Origin: Falsiroseomonas sp051433165
Lineage (GTDB): Bacteria > Pseudomonadota > Alphaproteobacteria > Acetobacterales > Acetobacteraceae
NCBI RefSeq assembly: GCF_051433165.1
Contig: NZ_JBHMFS010000001.1
Location: 372,001-436,000 of the forward strand
Length of the DNA: 64,000 bases
Reading direction: 5' to 3'
Shown: positions 25,927 to 35,156 of the stretch, one piece after another
Numbering within the stretch: position 1 is the stretch's first letter
How the letters are laid out: every line of letters begins with the position of its first letter
Notes under the pieces: model-generated
The model's database searches: none
Told to the model about the DNA's origin: nothing
What the model saw: the letters and a program-made list of their open reading frames with translations, nothing else
Program-made: the position numbers and the translations under genes

Positions 25927-26799
25927 TCAGGCATTGACCACCGTGCCGCCATTCGGGTGCAGGACCTGGCCGGTGAAATAGGAACTGTCCTGCTCGGCGG
26001 CGAGGAACAGGAAGGCGGGTGCGACCTCGTCCGGCTGGCCGGCGCGCGCCATGGTCACGCTGGCGCCGTGCTGCGCCGTGCGGTCCTCGTCGAAGGAAGC
26101 CGGGATCAGCGGCGTCCAGATCGGCCCTGGCGCCACGGCGTTCACGCGGATGCGCCGGTCCTCCCAGATCGCCTTCGCGAGGCTGCGGGTGAAGCCGACG
26201 ATGGCGCCTTTGGTGGAGGCGTAGTCGATCAGCTCCGGGCTGCCCTGGTAGGCGGTGATGGAAGTCGTGTTGATGATCGACCCGCCCTTCGGCATGTGCG
26301 GCAGCGCCGCCTTGGTCAGCCACATCATGCCGAGGATGTTGGTGCGGAAGGTGCGTTCCACCTGCGCTTCCTGGATCTCCGCAAAATCCTTGCAGGGGTG
26401 CTGCTCGGCGGCGTTGTTCACCAGGATGTCGATGCGGCCGCCAAGGAAGCGCGCGGCCTGCTCCACCGCATCGCGGCAGAAGCCGGCATCGCCGATATCG
26501 CCAGCGATCACCTCGCAGCGCCGGCCGGCGGCCTCGATATGGGCGCGGGTGTCCTCGGCGTCCTCCGTTTCCTCCTTGTGCAGGATCACCACATCGGCGC
26601 CTTCCTTGGCGAAGCCGATGGCGACCGCGCGGCCGATGCCGGAATCGCCGCCGCTGATCAGCGCGGTGCGGCCTTCCAGCTTGCCGGCGGCGCGCCAGTT
26701 CTCCATGGCGGATTGTGGGCGCGGCGTCATCTCCGCCTCCAGGCCCGGCTGGCGGTCCTGGTGCTGCGGCGGTTGCAAGTTCTTGGGCGTGTCGGGCAT
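25927..26799 (-). CDS. Short-chain dehydrogenase/reductase (general-stress SDR type)
   Basis: This is a 290-residue SDR. The Rossmann cofactor motif is SGGDSGIGRAVA (about residues 49-60), followed by NNAAEQ near 127. Catalytic Ser lies in NTTSITAYQG near 175 and the YASTKGA pair (Tyr and Lys) near 193. An extended N-terminal arm (residues 1-40) rich in Gln and Pro is typical of the YdaD/YhdF-like stress SDRs. The substrate is unknown and NADP(H) use is likely. A candidate EcfG-type promoter lies 34 bases upstream of the start. Confidence 0.92.
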   Translation of the reverse strand: MPDTPKNLQPPQHQDRQPGLEAEMTPRPQSAMENWRAAGKLEGRTALISGGDSGIGRAVAIGFAKEGADVVILHKEETEDAEDTRAHIEAAGRRCEVIAGDIGDAGFCRDAVEQAARFLGGRIDILVNNAAEQHPCKDFAEIQEAQVERTFRTNILGMMWLTKAALPHMPKGGSIINTTSITAYQGSPELIDYASTKGAIVGFTRSLAKAIWEDRRIRVNAVAPGPIWTPLIPASFDEDRTAQHGASVTMARAGQPDEVAPAFLFLAAEQDSSYFTGQVLHPNGGTVVNA

Positions 26800-26832
26800 G
26801 GCGGTGGGCCTCGGCTGCCGTGGTGCAACTGC

Positions 26833-26857
26833 AACCGGCCGGCCTTGCGGCAGTTCC
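26833..26857 (-). promoter_or_regulatory. Candidate EcfG (general stress) promoter of the SDR operon
   Basis: Read on the minus strand, GGAAC (26857-26853) is followed after 16 bases by GGTT (26836-26833), close to the alphaproteobacterial EcfG consensus GGAAC-N16/17-CGTT. The distance to the start codon (34 bases) is right. The first -10 base is G rather than C. Confidence 0.5.
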
Positions 26858-26980
26858 TTGCGCGGGACGAGTCAAGCCGCGCTGCGAATCTTCGGGCACC
26901 GTCAGAAACTCCGGCCCGGCGCCGCGTTTCAGTCCAGCGGCCGGCGCGGCGATGCGCGGCTGGGAAGTGGAGACGCCACC

Positions 26981-27481
26981 ATGGCTATGAAGACGATGGA
27001 CGATCTGTTCCTGATGACGCTCAAGGATATCTACTACGCCGAGCGCCAGTTGCTGAAGGCGCTGCCAAAGATGGCGCGCGCGGCACAGAATGATGAACTG
27101 AAGCAGGCTTTCAAGGATCACAAGGAGCAGACCGAGGGCCAGGTGGAGCGCCTGCAGCAGGTGTTCCAGATCCTCGGCAAGCGCGCCCAGGGCGTGACCT
27201 GCGAGGCGATCCAGGGCCTGATCCAGGAAGCCGAGGAACTGCTGGAGGAAGCGCCGGAGCCGAGCGCGGTGCGCGACGCGGGCCTCATCGCCTCCGGCCA
27301 GGCGGTCGAGCATTACGAGATGGCGCGCTACGGCACGCTGCTGGCCTGGGCCGAGGCGCAGAAGAAGCCGGACATCGCCGAGCTGCTGAAGGCGACGCTG
27401 GAGGAGGAGAAGGCCACCGACAAGCTGCTGACGCAGATGGCGGTGAAGACGATCCACAGGGAAGCCCTGAAGGCAGCCTGA
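26981..27481 (+). CDS. Ferritin-like DUF892/YciE-family protein
   Basis: This is a 166-residue four-helix protein of the DUF892 (YciE/YciF) family. Helix-borne metal-type residues are visible in LKDIYYAERQLLKALPKM (about residues 13-30), KDHKEQTEGQVERL, and GQAVEHYEMARYGTL with a following LEEEKATDKLL. These proteins are linked to stress responses, but the reaction is unknown. It is divergent from the SDR gene and precedes the Ku gene by 18 bases, so it is probably co-transcribed with the repair genes. The start at 26981 follows GGAAGTGGAG. Confidence 0.92.
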   Translation: MAMKTMDDLFLMTLKDIYYAERQLLKALPKMARAAQNDELKQAFKDHKEQTEGQVERLQQVFQILGKRAQGVTCEAIQGLIQEAEELLEEAPEPSAVRDAGLIASGQAVEHYEMARYGTLLAWAEAQKKPDIAELLKATLEEEKATDKLLTQMAVKTIHREALKAA

Positions 27482-27499
27482 TCAAGGGGGAGGCGTGGC

Positions 27500-28402
27500 A
27501 TGGCGGCGCGGTCGAGCTGGGGTGGGCATCTGCGGCTGTCGCTGGTGGCCTGCCCCGTCTCCCTTTTCCCGGCGACCACCAGCGCGCATGACGTGCGCTT
27601 CAACCTGATCAACCCGGCCACCGGCAACCGCATCCGCACCAAGGTCTTCGATGCGGATGGGGATGAGGTGGAGCGGAAGGATCTGGTGCGCGGCTTCGAG
27701 ATCGAGAAGGATGAATACATCCTGCTGACGGATGAGGAGATCAAATCCGTCCGCCTGGACTCGACGCGCACCATCGACATCGAGCGTTTCGTCGATGCAT
27801 CCGAGATCGACCGCATCTTCTGGAACGACCCCTACTACCTGGTGCCGGACGGCAAGGCCGGCGTGGACGCCTTCACGGTGATCCGCAGCGCCATGGAACA
27901 GGCCGGCAAGGTGGCGCTGGCGCGGGTGGTGATGGGCACGCGGGAGCGTATCGTCGCGATCGAACCACGCGGCGTCGGCATGCTGCTGACCACGCTGCGC
28001 ACCCATGACGAGGTGCGCGAGTCGGAGGAATATTTCGAGGATATTCCGGACCGCAAGGCGGATGCCGGGATGATCGAGATCGCTGAGCGCATCATTGCCC
28101 AAAAGGCCGGCCCCTTTGATCCCTCCGAGTTCAAGGATCGCTACGAGGATGCGCTGCGCGCGCTGATCGAGAGCAAGCGCGATGGCGATGGCGGCGGCAC
28201 CAAGGCCGCACCCCCGCGCGAGGACAATGTGATCGACCTGATGGAGGCGCTGCGCCGCAGCCTGGAGGGTCCGTCCGCCAAGGCGCCTGAGAAGGTTGCC
28301 GCCAAGGCGAAGCCGGCGCCGAAGAAGGCACCCGCGAAGAAGACTGCTGCGAAAACGCCGCCGAAGAAGGCGCCGCCGCGCAAGCGCGCCGCGTCCCGCT
28401 GA
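27500..28402 (+). CDS. ku: Non-homologous end-joining protein Ku
   Basis: This is a 300-residue bacterial Ku that binds double-strand DNA ends as a homodimer and recruits LigD. The N-terminal WGGHLRLSLVACPVSLFPAT and the core beta-barrel/bridge region (to about residue 250) are typical. The last 50 residues are a Lys/Ala/Pro-rich tail (KKAPAKKTAAKTPPKKAPP), as in many Ku proteins that bind DNA through basic tails. A strong ribosome site (AAGGGGGAGG) precedes the ATG. The stop shares its last base with the ligD start. Confidence 0.97.
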   Translation: MAARSSWGGHLRLSLVACPVSLFPATTSAHDVRFNLINPATGNRIRTKVFDADGDEVERKDLVRGFEIEKDEYILLTDEEIKSVRLDSTRTIDIERFVDASEIDRIFWNDPYYLVPDGKAGVDAFTVIRSAMEQAGKVALARVVMGTRERIVAIEPRGVGMLLTTLRTHDEVRESEEYFEDIPDRKADAGMIEIAERIIAQKAGPFDPSEFKDRYEDALRALIESKRDGDGGGTKAAPPREDNVIDLMEALRRSLEGPSAKAPEKVAAKAKPAPKKAPAKKTAAKTPPKKAPPRKRAASR

Positions 28403-30951
28403 TGCCGGCCCTGGCCCGCGACAGCCTCCAGCCCTATCGCGCCAAGCGCAATTTCGGGCGCACCAGCGAACCGCAGGGCGCGCCGGGTGTGGCGGGGGAC
28501 CGGCTGGCCTTCGTGGTGCATCGGCATGATGCGCGGCGGCTGCACTATGATCTGCGGCTGGAATGGGGCGGCGTGCTGAAGAGCTGGGCCGTGACCCGCG
28601 GCCCCTCGCTCGACCCGGCGGACAAGCGCCTGGCGGTGGAGGTGGAGGACCATCCGCTGGACTATGCCAGCTTCGAGGGCACCATCCCGAAGCCCGATTA
28701 TGGCGGCGGCACGGTGCAATTGTTCGACCGCGGCGTCTGGGCGCCGCTGGACCCCGACAACGTCGATCGTGACCTGGCCAAGGGCGAGCTGAAATTCGTT
28801 CTCGCGGGGGAAAGGCTCAAAGGCGGCTTCGTGCTGGTGCGGATGAAGCCGCGCGGTGGCGCGAAGCCGGAGCCACGCAACAACTGGCTGCTGATCAAGG
28901 AGAAGGACAGCATGGCGACGCCCGGGCAAGGCGATGCCGTGCTGCAGGCCGAGACCTCCATCGCCAGCGGCCGCACGCTGGCGCAGATTGCCAAGGGCGA
29001 GGTGCCGAAGGCGGCCACGAAGGCGGCCAAGGCCCCCGCCGCGAAGGCGGCCAAGCCTCCCGCCGCGAAGGCCGTCAAGCACCGGGCGCCAGACGCCGAA
29101 GCCATGCCTCGCTTCGTCGAACCGCAGCTCTGCCGCCTGGTTGCTGCCGCGCCCAACGGCGCCGACTGGCTGCATGAGCTGAAGATCGATGGCTACCGCC
29201 TGCAACTCCGCGTCCAGGGCGGCAAGGCGACGCTGCGCACCCGCACTGGCCTCGATTGGACCGATCGCTTCCCCGCCATCGCCGAGGCCGCTGCCGCGTT
29301 GCCCGATGCGCTGATCGATGGCGAGGGCGCGGCGCTGGATGCGGAGGGCCAGCCAAGTTTTCCCATGCTGCAGGCCTTCCTGTCCGGCACCAACACCGCG
29401 CCATTGGTGTTCTTCGCCTTTGACCTGCTGCATGACGGCACGCGTGACCTGCGGGCCGAGCCGCTGGAGGCGCGCAAGACGGCACTGCGAAAACGGCTGC
29501 CGCCGAAGGGCGCGGTGCTGCGCTACCTGGAGCATTTCCCGGCCCCCGGCGATGCCGTGCTCGCCTCCGCTTGCCGGCTGGAGATGGAGGGCATCGTCTC
29601 CAAGCGCCGCGACGCCGCCTATTCCTCCGGCCGCGGTGAGAGCTGGACCAAGGCGAAGTGCCGCGGGCGCGATGAATTCGTCATCGGCGGCTTCAGCCGT
29701 GGCGCGCGCGGGCTGGGCGCGCTGCTGGTCGGCGCCTGGCGGGATGGCAAGCTGGCCTATCTCGGCCGCGTCGGCACCGGCTTCTCCGCCGCCACCTCGA
29801 CCAAGCTGGTACAGCGCCTGGCGAAGCTGGAACGGCGCACGAAGCCCTTCCTGGGCACGCCGGCCAAGATCAGCGACGTGGTCTGGGTACAGCCGGAGCT
29901 GGTGGCGGAGGTCGCCTATGGCGGCTGGACCGAGGAAGGCCTGCTGCGCCACGCCAGCTTCCAGGGGCTGCGGGAGGACAAGCCGGCCAAGCAGGTGACG
30001 CCACCACCCGAGCCGGCACCGGAACCCGCACCAACGCCGAAGGCGCGCAGCAAGCCGCCGCTCGGCATGAGCAACCCGGACCGGGTCCTGTGGCCGGCAA
30101 CCGACGATAACCCGGCGCTGACCAAGGCCGATCTCGCCGCCTACTACGCACGGTTTGCCGACCGTATCCTCGCGCATGTTGCCGCCCGGCCGCTGTCGCT
30201 GCTGCGGGCGCCGGATGGCATCACGGGCGGCCTGTTCTTCCAGCGCCACGCCATGCCGGGCCAGTCGCCGCTGGTCGGCGCCGTGCAGGTGGAGGGCCAG
30301 GCGCGGCCCTACATGCGGATCGACGATGCGGCGGGGCTGGCCGCGCTGGCGCAGGTCTCGGCGGTGGAGCTGCACCCCTGGGGCGCGAAGGCCGATGCGC
30401 CCGCCGTGCCGGACCGGCTGGTCTTCGACCTGGACCCGGATGAGGGCATTCCATTTGCCCGTGTGCTGGAGGGCGCGCTGGAGCTGCGGGACCGGCTGAA
30501 GGCACTGGGCCTCGCGCCCTTCGCCCGCGTCACCGGCGGCAAGGGGCTGCATGTGGTGGTGCCGCTGGCGCCACCGAAGCGGGCCGGCGGGCCGGGCTGG
30601 CCGGAGGCCAAGAGCTTCGCGCGGCTGGTCTGCGCGCTGATGGAACGCGACGAGCCCAAGCGCTACACCACCACCCTGGCCAAGAAGGCGCGGAAGGGCC
30701 GCATCTTTCTCGACTATCTGCGGAACGACCGGCTCTCCACCGCGATAGCAAGCTGGTCGCCGCGGGCCCGGCCCGGGGCCCCGGTGGCCTGCCCCATCCC
30801 GTGGTCGGCGGTGAAGCCGGGGCTCGACCCCGCCGGCTGGAAGCTCGCCGCCCTGTTGGCGGGGAAGATGCCGGCCGATCCCTGGGCGGATTTCGGCGCC
30901 GCCGCCGGCAGCCTGCGGGATGCCATCGCCAAGGTATCGCGCACCCCATGA
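28402..30951 (+). CDS. ligD: Multifunctional NHEJ DNA ligase LigD
   Basis: This 849-residue protein has all three LigD domains. The N-terminal 3'-phosphoesterase (about residues 15-160) is seen in HRHDARRLHYDLRLEW. The central ATP-dependent ligase (about 230-530) has the adenylation motif ELKIDGYRL, with nucleophile K261 and the later EGIVSKRRDAAY. The C-terminal primase/polymerase (about 560-840) has VFDLDPDEG with the metal-binding Asp pair. The linkers are Ala/Lys/Pro-rich. It repairs double-strand breaks with Ku. Unusually, its stop codon overlaps the start of a respiratory cytochrome gene (ATGA at 30948). Confidence 0.97.
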   Translation: MPALARDSLQPYRAKRNFGRTSEPQGAPGVAGDRLAFVVHRHDARRLHYDLRLEWGGVLKSWAVTRGPSLDPADKRLAVEVEDHPLDYASFEGTIPKPDYGGGTVQLFDRGVWAPLDPDNVDRDLAKGELKFVLAGERLKGGFVLVRMKPRGGAKPEPRNNWLLIKEKDSMATPGQGDAVLQAETSIASGRTLAQIAKGEVPKAATKAAKAPAAKAAKPPAAKAVKHRAPDAEAMPRFVEPQLCRLVAAAPNGADWLHELKIDGYRLQLRVQGGKATLRTRTGLDWTDRFPAIAEAAAALPDALIDGEGAALDAEGQPSFPMLQAFLSGTNTAPLVFFAFDLLHDGTRDLRAEPLEARKTALRKRLPPKGAVLRYLEHFPAPGDAVLASACRLEMEGIVSKRRDAAYSSGRGESWTKAKCRGRDEFVIGGFSRGARGLGALLVGAWRDGKLAYLGRVGTGFSAATSTKLVQRLAKLERRTKPFLGTPAKISDVVWVQPELVAEVAYGGWTEEGLLRHASFQGLREDKPAKQVTPPPEPAPEPAPTPKARSKPPLGMSNPDRVLWPATDDNPALTKADLAAYYARFADRILAHVAARPLSLLRAPDGITGGLFFQRHAMPGQSPLVGAVQVEGQARPYMRIDDAAGLAALAQVSAVELHPWGAKADAPAVPDRLVFDLDPDEGIPFARVLEGALELRDRLKALGLAPFARVTGGKGLHVVVPLAPPKRAGGPGWPEAKSFARLVCALMERDEPKRYTTTLAKKARKGRIFLDYLRNDRLSTAIASWSPRARPGAPVACPIPWSAVKPGLDPAGWKLAALLAGKMPADPWADFGAAAGSLRDAIAKVSRTP

Positions 30952-31553
30952 GCCAGCTTTTCTCCCCCCGCGCGGATCGCCGCCTGCGCGCCTTCGGCAT
31001 CATCGGCGGGGCCGCACTGGTGCTGGCCCTGGTGGTGGCTTTCGCGCTCAGCCGGTCGGACGGCGCCTGGGGTGTCGGCACCCCGGCGGCGCAGCCCATC
31101 CCGTTCAGCCACGCCATCCATGCCGGCCGCGTCGGGCTGGATTGCCGCTTCTGCCACGCCACGGTGGAACACGCGGCCAATGCCGGCATGCCGACAGCGG
31201 AGACCTGTCTCGGCTGCCACAGCCAAGTCTGGAACGTCACCGCGCAATTCGCCCCGCTGGAGACGGCGCTGGCGCTTGGCACGCCGGTTACCTGGTCTTC
31301 CGTGCATCGCCTGCCGGAGCATGTGCGCTTCCACCACGCCGCGCATATCGGCGTCGGCCTGACCTGCGCGCAGTGCCACGGTCCGGTCGAGACCATGCCG
31401 CGCACGGTGAAGGTGGAAACGCAATCCATGGGCTGGTGCCTGGATTGCCACCGGGACGCGCAGCCGCAATCGGCCGCGCTGGTGGCGGCGAGCCATGCCC
31501 AGCTGGGGGTGGAGGTGCCGCCGCTGGCGAATTGCTCAACCTGCCATCGCTGA
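30948..31553 (+). CDS. actA: Pentaheme cytochrome c, alternative complex III subunit ActA
   Basis: This is a 201-residue membrane-anchored cytochrome with one N-terminal segment (about residues 15-37) and five CxxCH haem motifs: CRFCH, CLGCH, CAQCH, CLDCH and CSTCH, the last at the very C-terminus. The spacing and the extra FSHAIHAG and FHHAAHIG histidines fit the ActA subunit of alternative complex III, which passes quinol electrons to a cytochrome oxidase. The other Act subunits are encoded at 36142-42236. The gene start overlaps the ligD stop, so it is coupled to the NHEJ genes. Confidence 0.9.
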   Translation: MSQLFSPRADRRLRAFGIIGGAALVLALVVAFALSRSDGAWGVGTPAAQPIPFSHAIHAGRVGLDCRFCHATVEHAANAGMPTAETCLGCHSQVWNVTAQFAPLETALALGTPVTWSSVHRLPEHVRFHHAAHIGVGLTCAQCHGPVETMPRTVKVETQSMGWCLDCHRDAQPQSAALVAASHAQLGVEVPPLANCSTCHR

Positions 31554-31611
31554 TCCGCACGGAACCGTCGCGGGCACACCGCGTTGGCCGCCGGAGGACG
31601 GGGGATGCTGC

Positions 31612-32613
31612 ATGACCGAAACGCCGGGCCGTCACCGGCTACCGCTGTTCCTGGGGCTCGCCGGACTGCTGCTGAGCGCCTGCAGCGGCGTGCAGACTCC
31701 ACTGGATCCGATGGGTGACCACGCCGCCCGCATCGCGGTGCTGACCTGGGTGTTGTTCATCGGCGGCACCGCCATCTTCGTGCTGGTGATGGGCCTGCTG
31801 GTCTTCGCGCTGATCGCACCGGCGCGGGTGCGCAATGCCTTCGGCACCCGCCGCTTCGTGGTTGGCGGCGGCATCGTCTTCCCCACCGTCACGCTGCTGG
31901 CATTGCTGGTCTACAGCCTCGGCGTCTCCCGCGCCGTGGTGCTGCCGATGAGCGACAACCCGCTGCGGATCGAGGTGATCGCCCGGCAATATTGGTGGGA
32001 GGTGCGCTACCCGGATGAGGGTGAAGGCGCCGTCACCGCCAATGAACTGCACCTGCCCGTGGGGCGGGAGGTGGAGCTGCTGCTGTCTTCCGGCGACGTC
32101 ATCCACAGCCTGTGGATTCCGAACCTGCACGGCAAGATGGACATGATCCCGGGCCGCGTGAACCGCCAGCGCATGCGCGCGGACCGGCCTGGCGTGATGC
32201 GCGGGCAATGCACCGAATTCTGCGGCGTGCAGCACACGCTGATGGCCTTCTGGGCGGTGGCGCAGGAACCGGCCGAATTCGATGCCTGGCTGGCCCGTCA
32301 GCGCGCGCCGATTTCCCCGCCCGCCACGCCCGAACAGGTGCGCGGCAAGCAAGTGTTCGGCGAGGCCGGCTGCGGCGCCTGCCACACGGTGCGCGGCACC
32401 GAATGGCAATCCAGGCTCGGGCCGGACCTGTCCCGCGTCGGGTCCCGCCTTTCCCTGGCCGCCGGGGCGCTCGACAACCATCGAGGCACGCTGGCCGGCT
32501 GGGTTGCCGGCGCGCAGGACATCAAGCCGGGCAACGCCATGCCGGCCTTCGGCCGTTCGCTGCCGGGCGATGATCTGCTGGCCGTTGCCGCCTGGATGGA
32601 GTCGCTCCGCTGA
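31612..32613 (+). CDS. coxB: Cytochrome c oxidase subunit II with fused cytochrome c domain
   Basis: This is a 333-residue subunit II. A lipoprotein-like signal (LLLSACSG) and two membrane segments (about 35-58 and 80-100) come first. The CuA domain has HSLWIPNLHGKMDM, the pair CTEFC and the following QHTLM, which are the CuA ligands. The C-terminal class I cytochrome c domain (about residues 235-333) has CGACH and a methionine in NAMPAFG. The terminal oxidase is thus of the caa3-like type and can take electrons directly from the Act complex. Start chosen at 31612; the stop overlaps the coxA start by one base. Confidence 0.95.
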   Translation: MTETPGRHRLPLFLGLAGLLLSACSGVQTPLDPMGDHAARIAVLTWVLFIGGTAIFVLVMGLLVFALIAPARVRNAFGTRRFVVGGGIVFPTVTLLALLVYSLGVSRAVVLPMSDNPLRIEVIARQYWWEVRYPDEGEGAVTANELHLPVGREVELLLSSGDVIHSLWIPNLHGKMDMIPGRVNRQRMRADRPGVMRGQCTEFCGVQHTLMAFWAVAQEPAEFDAWLARQRAPISPPATPEQVRGKQVFGEAGCGACHTVRGTEWQSRLGPDLSRVGSRLSLAAGALDNHRGTLAGWVAGAQDIKPGNAMPAFGRSLPGDDLLAVAAWMESLR

Positions 32614-35156
32614 TGGACACCCAGGCCCCCAAGCTGGAATTGCCGAATCCGCTACCGCGGCCCGAAGCGGAGCTGGCCGAGCTGAGGCGGATCTGGCGCC
32701 AGCCGAAGGGCTGGCGGGCCCTGTCGGAAGTAAATAACGGCCTGGTCGGGCCGCTTTTCGTCGCCACCGCGCTGCTGTTCTTCCTGCTGGCCGGGGTGCT
32801 GGCGCTGATCATCCGCGCGCAGCTTGCCTTCCCGGGCCTGACGCTGGTGGACCCCGGCACCTACAACCAGCTTTTCACCATGCATGGCACGGTGATGATG
32901 TTCCTGTTCGCCGTGCCGGCGGTGGAGGCGGTGGCGATCACCTTGCTGCCGTCGATGCTCGGCTCGCGGGAATTGCCGTTTCCGCGGCTCGGCGCCTACG
33001 CCTTCATGATCTACCTGATCGGCGGGCTGTGCTTCTATTCCAGCATCTTCTTCGGCATCGCACCCGATGGCGGCTGGTTCATGTATCCGCCGCTGACCAG
33101 CAAGGCCTATTCGCCCGGCATCAACACCGACATGTACCTGCTGGGCATCGGCTTCATCGAGATCAGCGCCATTGCCGGCGCGATCGAGCTGACCGTCGGC
33201 ATCCTGCGCTGCCGCGCGCCGGGCATGACGCTGGGGCGCATGCCGATCTATGCCTGGGGCATCCTGGTTTTTGCCGTGATGGTGATCTTCGCCTTCCCAG
33301 CGGTGATCATCGCCAGCACGTTGCTGGAGCTGGAACGCGCCTTCGACTGGCCCTTCTTCCTGCCGGAACGTGGTGGCGACCCGATGCTGTGGCAGCATCT
33401 GTTCTGGTTCTTCGGCCATCCGGAGGTCTACGTGATCTTCCTGCCGGCGGCGGCCATGGTCTCCATGATCGTACCGGCGATGGCGGGTGCGCGGCTGGTC
33501 GCGCACTCCATGGTGGTGACTGCGCTTGTCGGTACCGGCTTCCTCAGCTTCGGGCTGTGGGTGCACCACATGTACACCACGGGCATTCCGCCGCTGTCGC
33601 TGTCCTTCTTCGCCGCCGCGGGGTTTGCGGTTTCCATCCCCTCCGGCCTTCAGGTCTTCGCCTGGATCGCGACCTTCGCCAGCGCGCGGCAGCGTATCCG
33701 CTTCACCACGCCGGCGCTGTTCATCCTGGGCTTCCTGTTCATCTTCACGCTCGGCGGGCTGACCGGTGTCATGGTCTCCGTCACCCCCTTCGACTGGCAG
33801 GCGCACGACACGTATTTCATCGTGGCGCATCTGCACTACGTGCTGATCGGCGGCATGGTGTTCCCGCTATTCGCGGCGGTGTACTACTGGGCGCCGGCGG
33901 TCGGGCAGCAATTGTCGGAGCGGCTGGGCAAGACTGCCTTCTGGCTGCTGTTCATCGGCACGAACCTCACCTTCTTTCCAATGCATATCAGCGGCTTCAT
34001 GGGCATGCCGCGGCGCATCTACACCTTCCCCTCCGGCTTCGGGCTGGAGCTGTGGAACCTGCTGTCCTCGATCGGGGCGGCGATCTTCGCGGCCGGCGCC
34101 GCGGTGATACTGGTGGATTTCGTGCTGAATTTCCGCTTCATCCGGCAGGATCGGCAGGAAAACGTCTGGAATGCCGGCACGCTGGAATGGGTCTCCAGCC
34201 CGAATTTCGGCATGCGGAGCCTGCCTTTGGTGCGCGACCGCTACCCGCTGTGGCATGACCCCGACCTGAAGCGCCAGATCGAGGCCGGCGGACATTACCT
34301 GCCCTTCGCCGCGACCGGACGGCGCGAATCGCTGATCAGCAGCCCGGCCGAGGCGACGCCGCAATACATCGCCTTTGTCACCGGGCCGAGCTGGTCGCAT
34401 GTGGTCGCTGCCTTCGGGACGGCCGTCATGTTCCTGTCGCTGGCCGGGTCCTTCGTGATTCCCGCGGCAGCGGCCGGCCTGATCGCGCTGGCAGCCTTCA
34501 TCGCCTGGGTCTGGAACGGCACCGATTTTGGCCCGGTGGGGCCGGCCAAGGCCGATATCGGCGGCGGCATCGTGCTGCCGACGCATGCCACCGGTCCGAT
34601 GACCGCATCCTGGTGGGCCATGGTCTGCACCATGCTGGTCAGCGGTACCGCCTATGCCTGCCTTCTCGCCAGCTACCTGTTCCTGTGGCTGGTGAATGGC
34701 GATGCGATGTGGCCGCCGCCGGGGCAGGGGCTGCCGGTGCTGGGCTGGGGCGTGGCGGCCTTCGCGCTGTACGGCGGCGCGGCCCTGTCGCTGATCTTCG
34801 CCTCCGCCACGCTGCATGACGGGCGCGGCTGGACCCACCGGATCGCGCTGCTGGCGGGGCTTGGGCTGCTGGCCAGCGGACTTGCCGCGGATGGCTGGGC
34901 GCTGTGGCAGGGGCCGATCCGGCCGACGCTGCACGCCTATGGCGCCAGCGCCTGGGGATTGTTCGTCTGGCAGTCCGCGCATGTGGCCATCGCGCTGCTG
35001 ATGGGCAGCTACACCCTGGCGCGGTCCCTCACCGGCAAGCTGGGCGGCCAGCGGCGGCTGACGATCGACAACACCAGGCTGTTCTGGCTGTACACGGTGG
35101 GCCAGGGCAGCGTCGGCCTGGTCCTGCTGCACGGCTTCCCGAGGCTGCTGCCATGA
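32613..35156 (+). CDS. ctaD: Cytochrome c oxidase subunit I-III fusion
   Basis: This is an 847-residue polytopic protein. Residues about 30-560 are subunit I: haem ligand His in FTMHGTVMMF, the CuB/His-Tyr region WFFGHPEVYVIFLP, HHMYTTG and QAHDTYFIVAHLHYVLIGG. The last roughly 250 residues (from about residue 620, WWAMVCTMLVSGTAY) add five or so membrane segments resembling subunit III, ending QGSVGLVLLHGFPRLLP. The fused I+III layout resembles the CoxA/C fusions of caa3-type oxidases. It pumps protons while reducing oxygen. No separate coxC is seen. Confidence 0.94.
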   Translation: MDTQAPKLELPNPLPRPEAELAELRRIWRQPKGWRALSEVNNGLVGPLFVATALLFFLLAGVLALIIRAQLAFPGLTLVDPGTYNQLFTMHGTVMMFLFAVPAVEAVAITLLPSMLGSRELPFPRLGAYAFMIYLIGGLCFYSSIFFGIAPDGGWFMYPPLTSKAYSPGINTDMYLLGIGFIEISAIAGAIELTVGILRCRAPGMTLGRMPIYAWGILVFAVMVIFAFPAVIIASTLLELERAFDWPFFLPERGGDPMLWQHLFWFFGHPEVYVIFLPAAAMVSMIVPAMAGARLVAHSMVVTALVGTGFLSFGLWVHHMYTTGIPPLSLSFFAAAGFAVSIPSGLQVFAWIATFASARQRIRFTTPALFILGFLFIFTLGGLTGVMVSVTPFDWQAHDTYFIVAHLHYVLIGGMVFPLFAAVYYWAPAVGQQLSERLGKTAFWLLFIGTNLTFFPMHISGFMGMPRRIYTFPSGFGLELWNLLSSIGAAIFAAGAAVILVDFVLNFRFIRQDRQENVWNAGTLEWVSSPNFGMRSLPLVRDRYPLWHDPDLKRQIEAGGHYLPFAATGRRESLISSPAEATPQYIAFVTGPSWSHVVAAFGTAVMFLSLAGSFVIPAAAAGLIALAAFIAWVWNGTDFGPVGPAKADIGGGIVLPTHATGPMTASWWAMVCTMLVSGTAYACLLASYLFLWLVNGDAMWPPPGQGLPVLGWGVAAFALYGGAALSLIFASATLHDGRGWTHRIALLAGLGLLASGLAADGWALWQGPIRPTLHAYGASAWGLFVWQSAHVAIALLMGSYTLARSLTGKLGGQRRLTIDNTRLFWLYTVGQGSVGLVLLHGFPRLLP

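Noticed and set aside
28270..28400. Lys/Ala/Pro-rich 3' end of ku as a DNA repeat or frameshift
   Set aside because: Basic low-complexity tails are normal for bacterial Ku and the frame is continuous into the expected stop.
28141..30552. Minus-strand frame of 803 codons opposite ligD
   Set aside because: LigD on the plus strand has clear catalytic motifs; the antisense frame has none.
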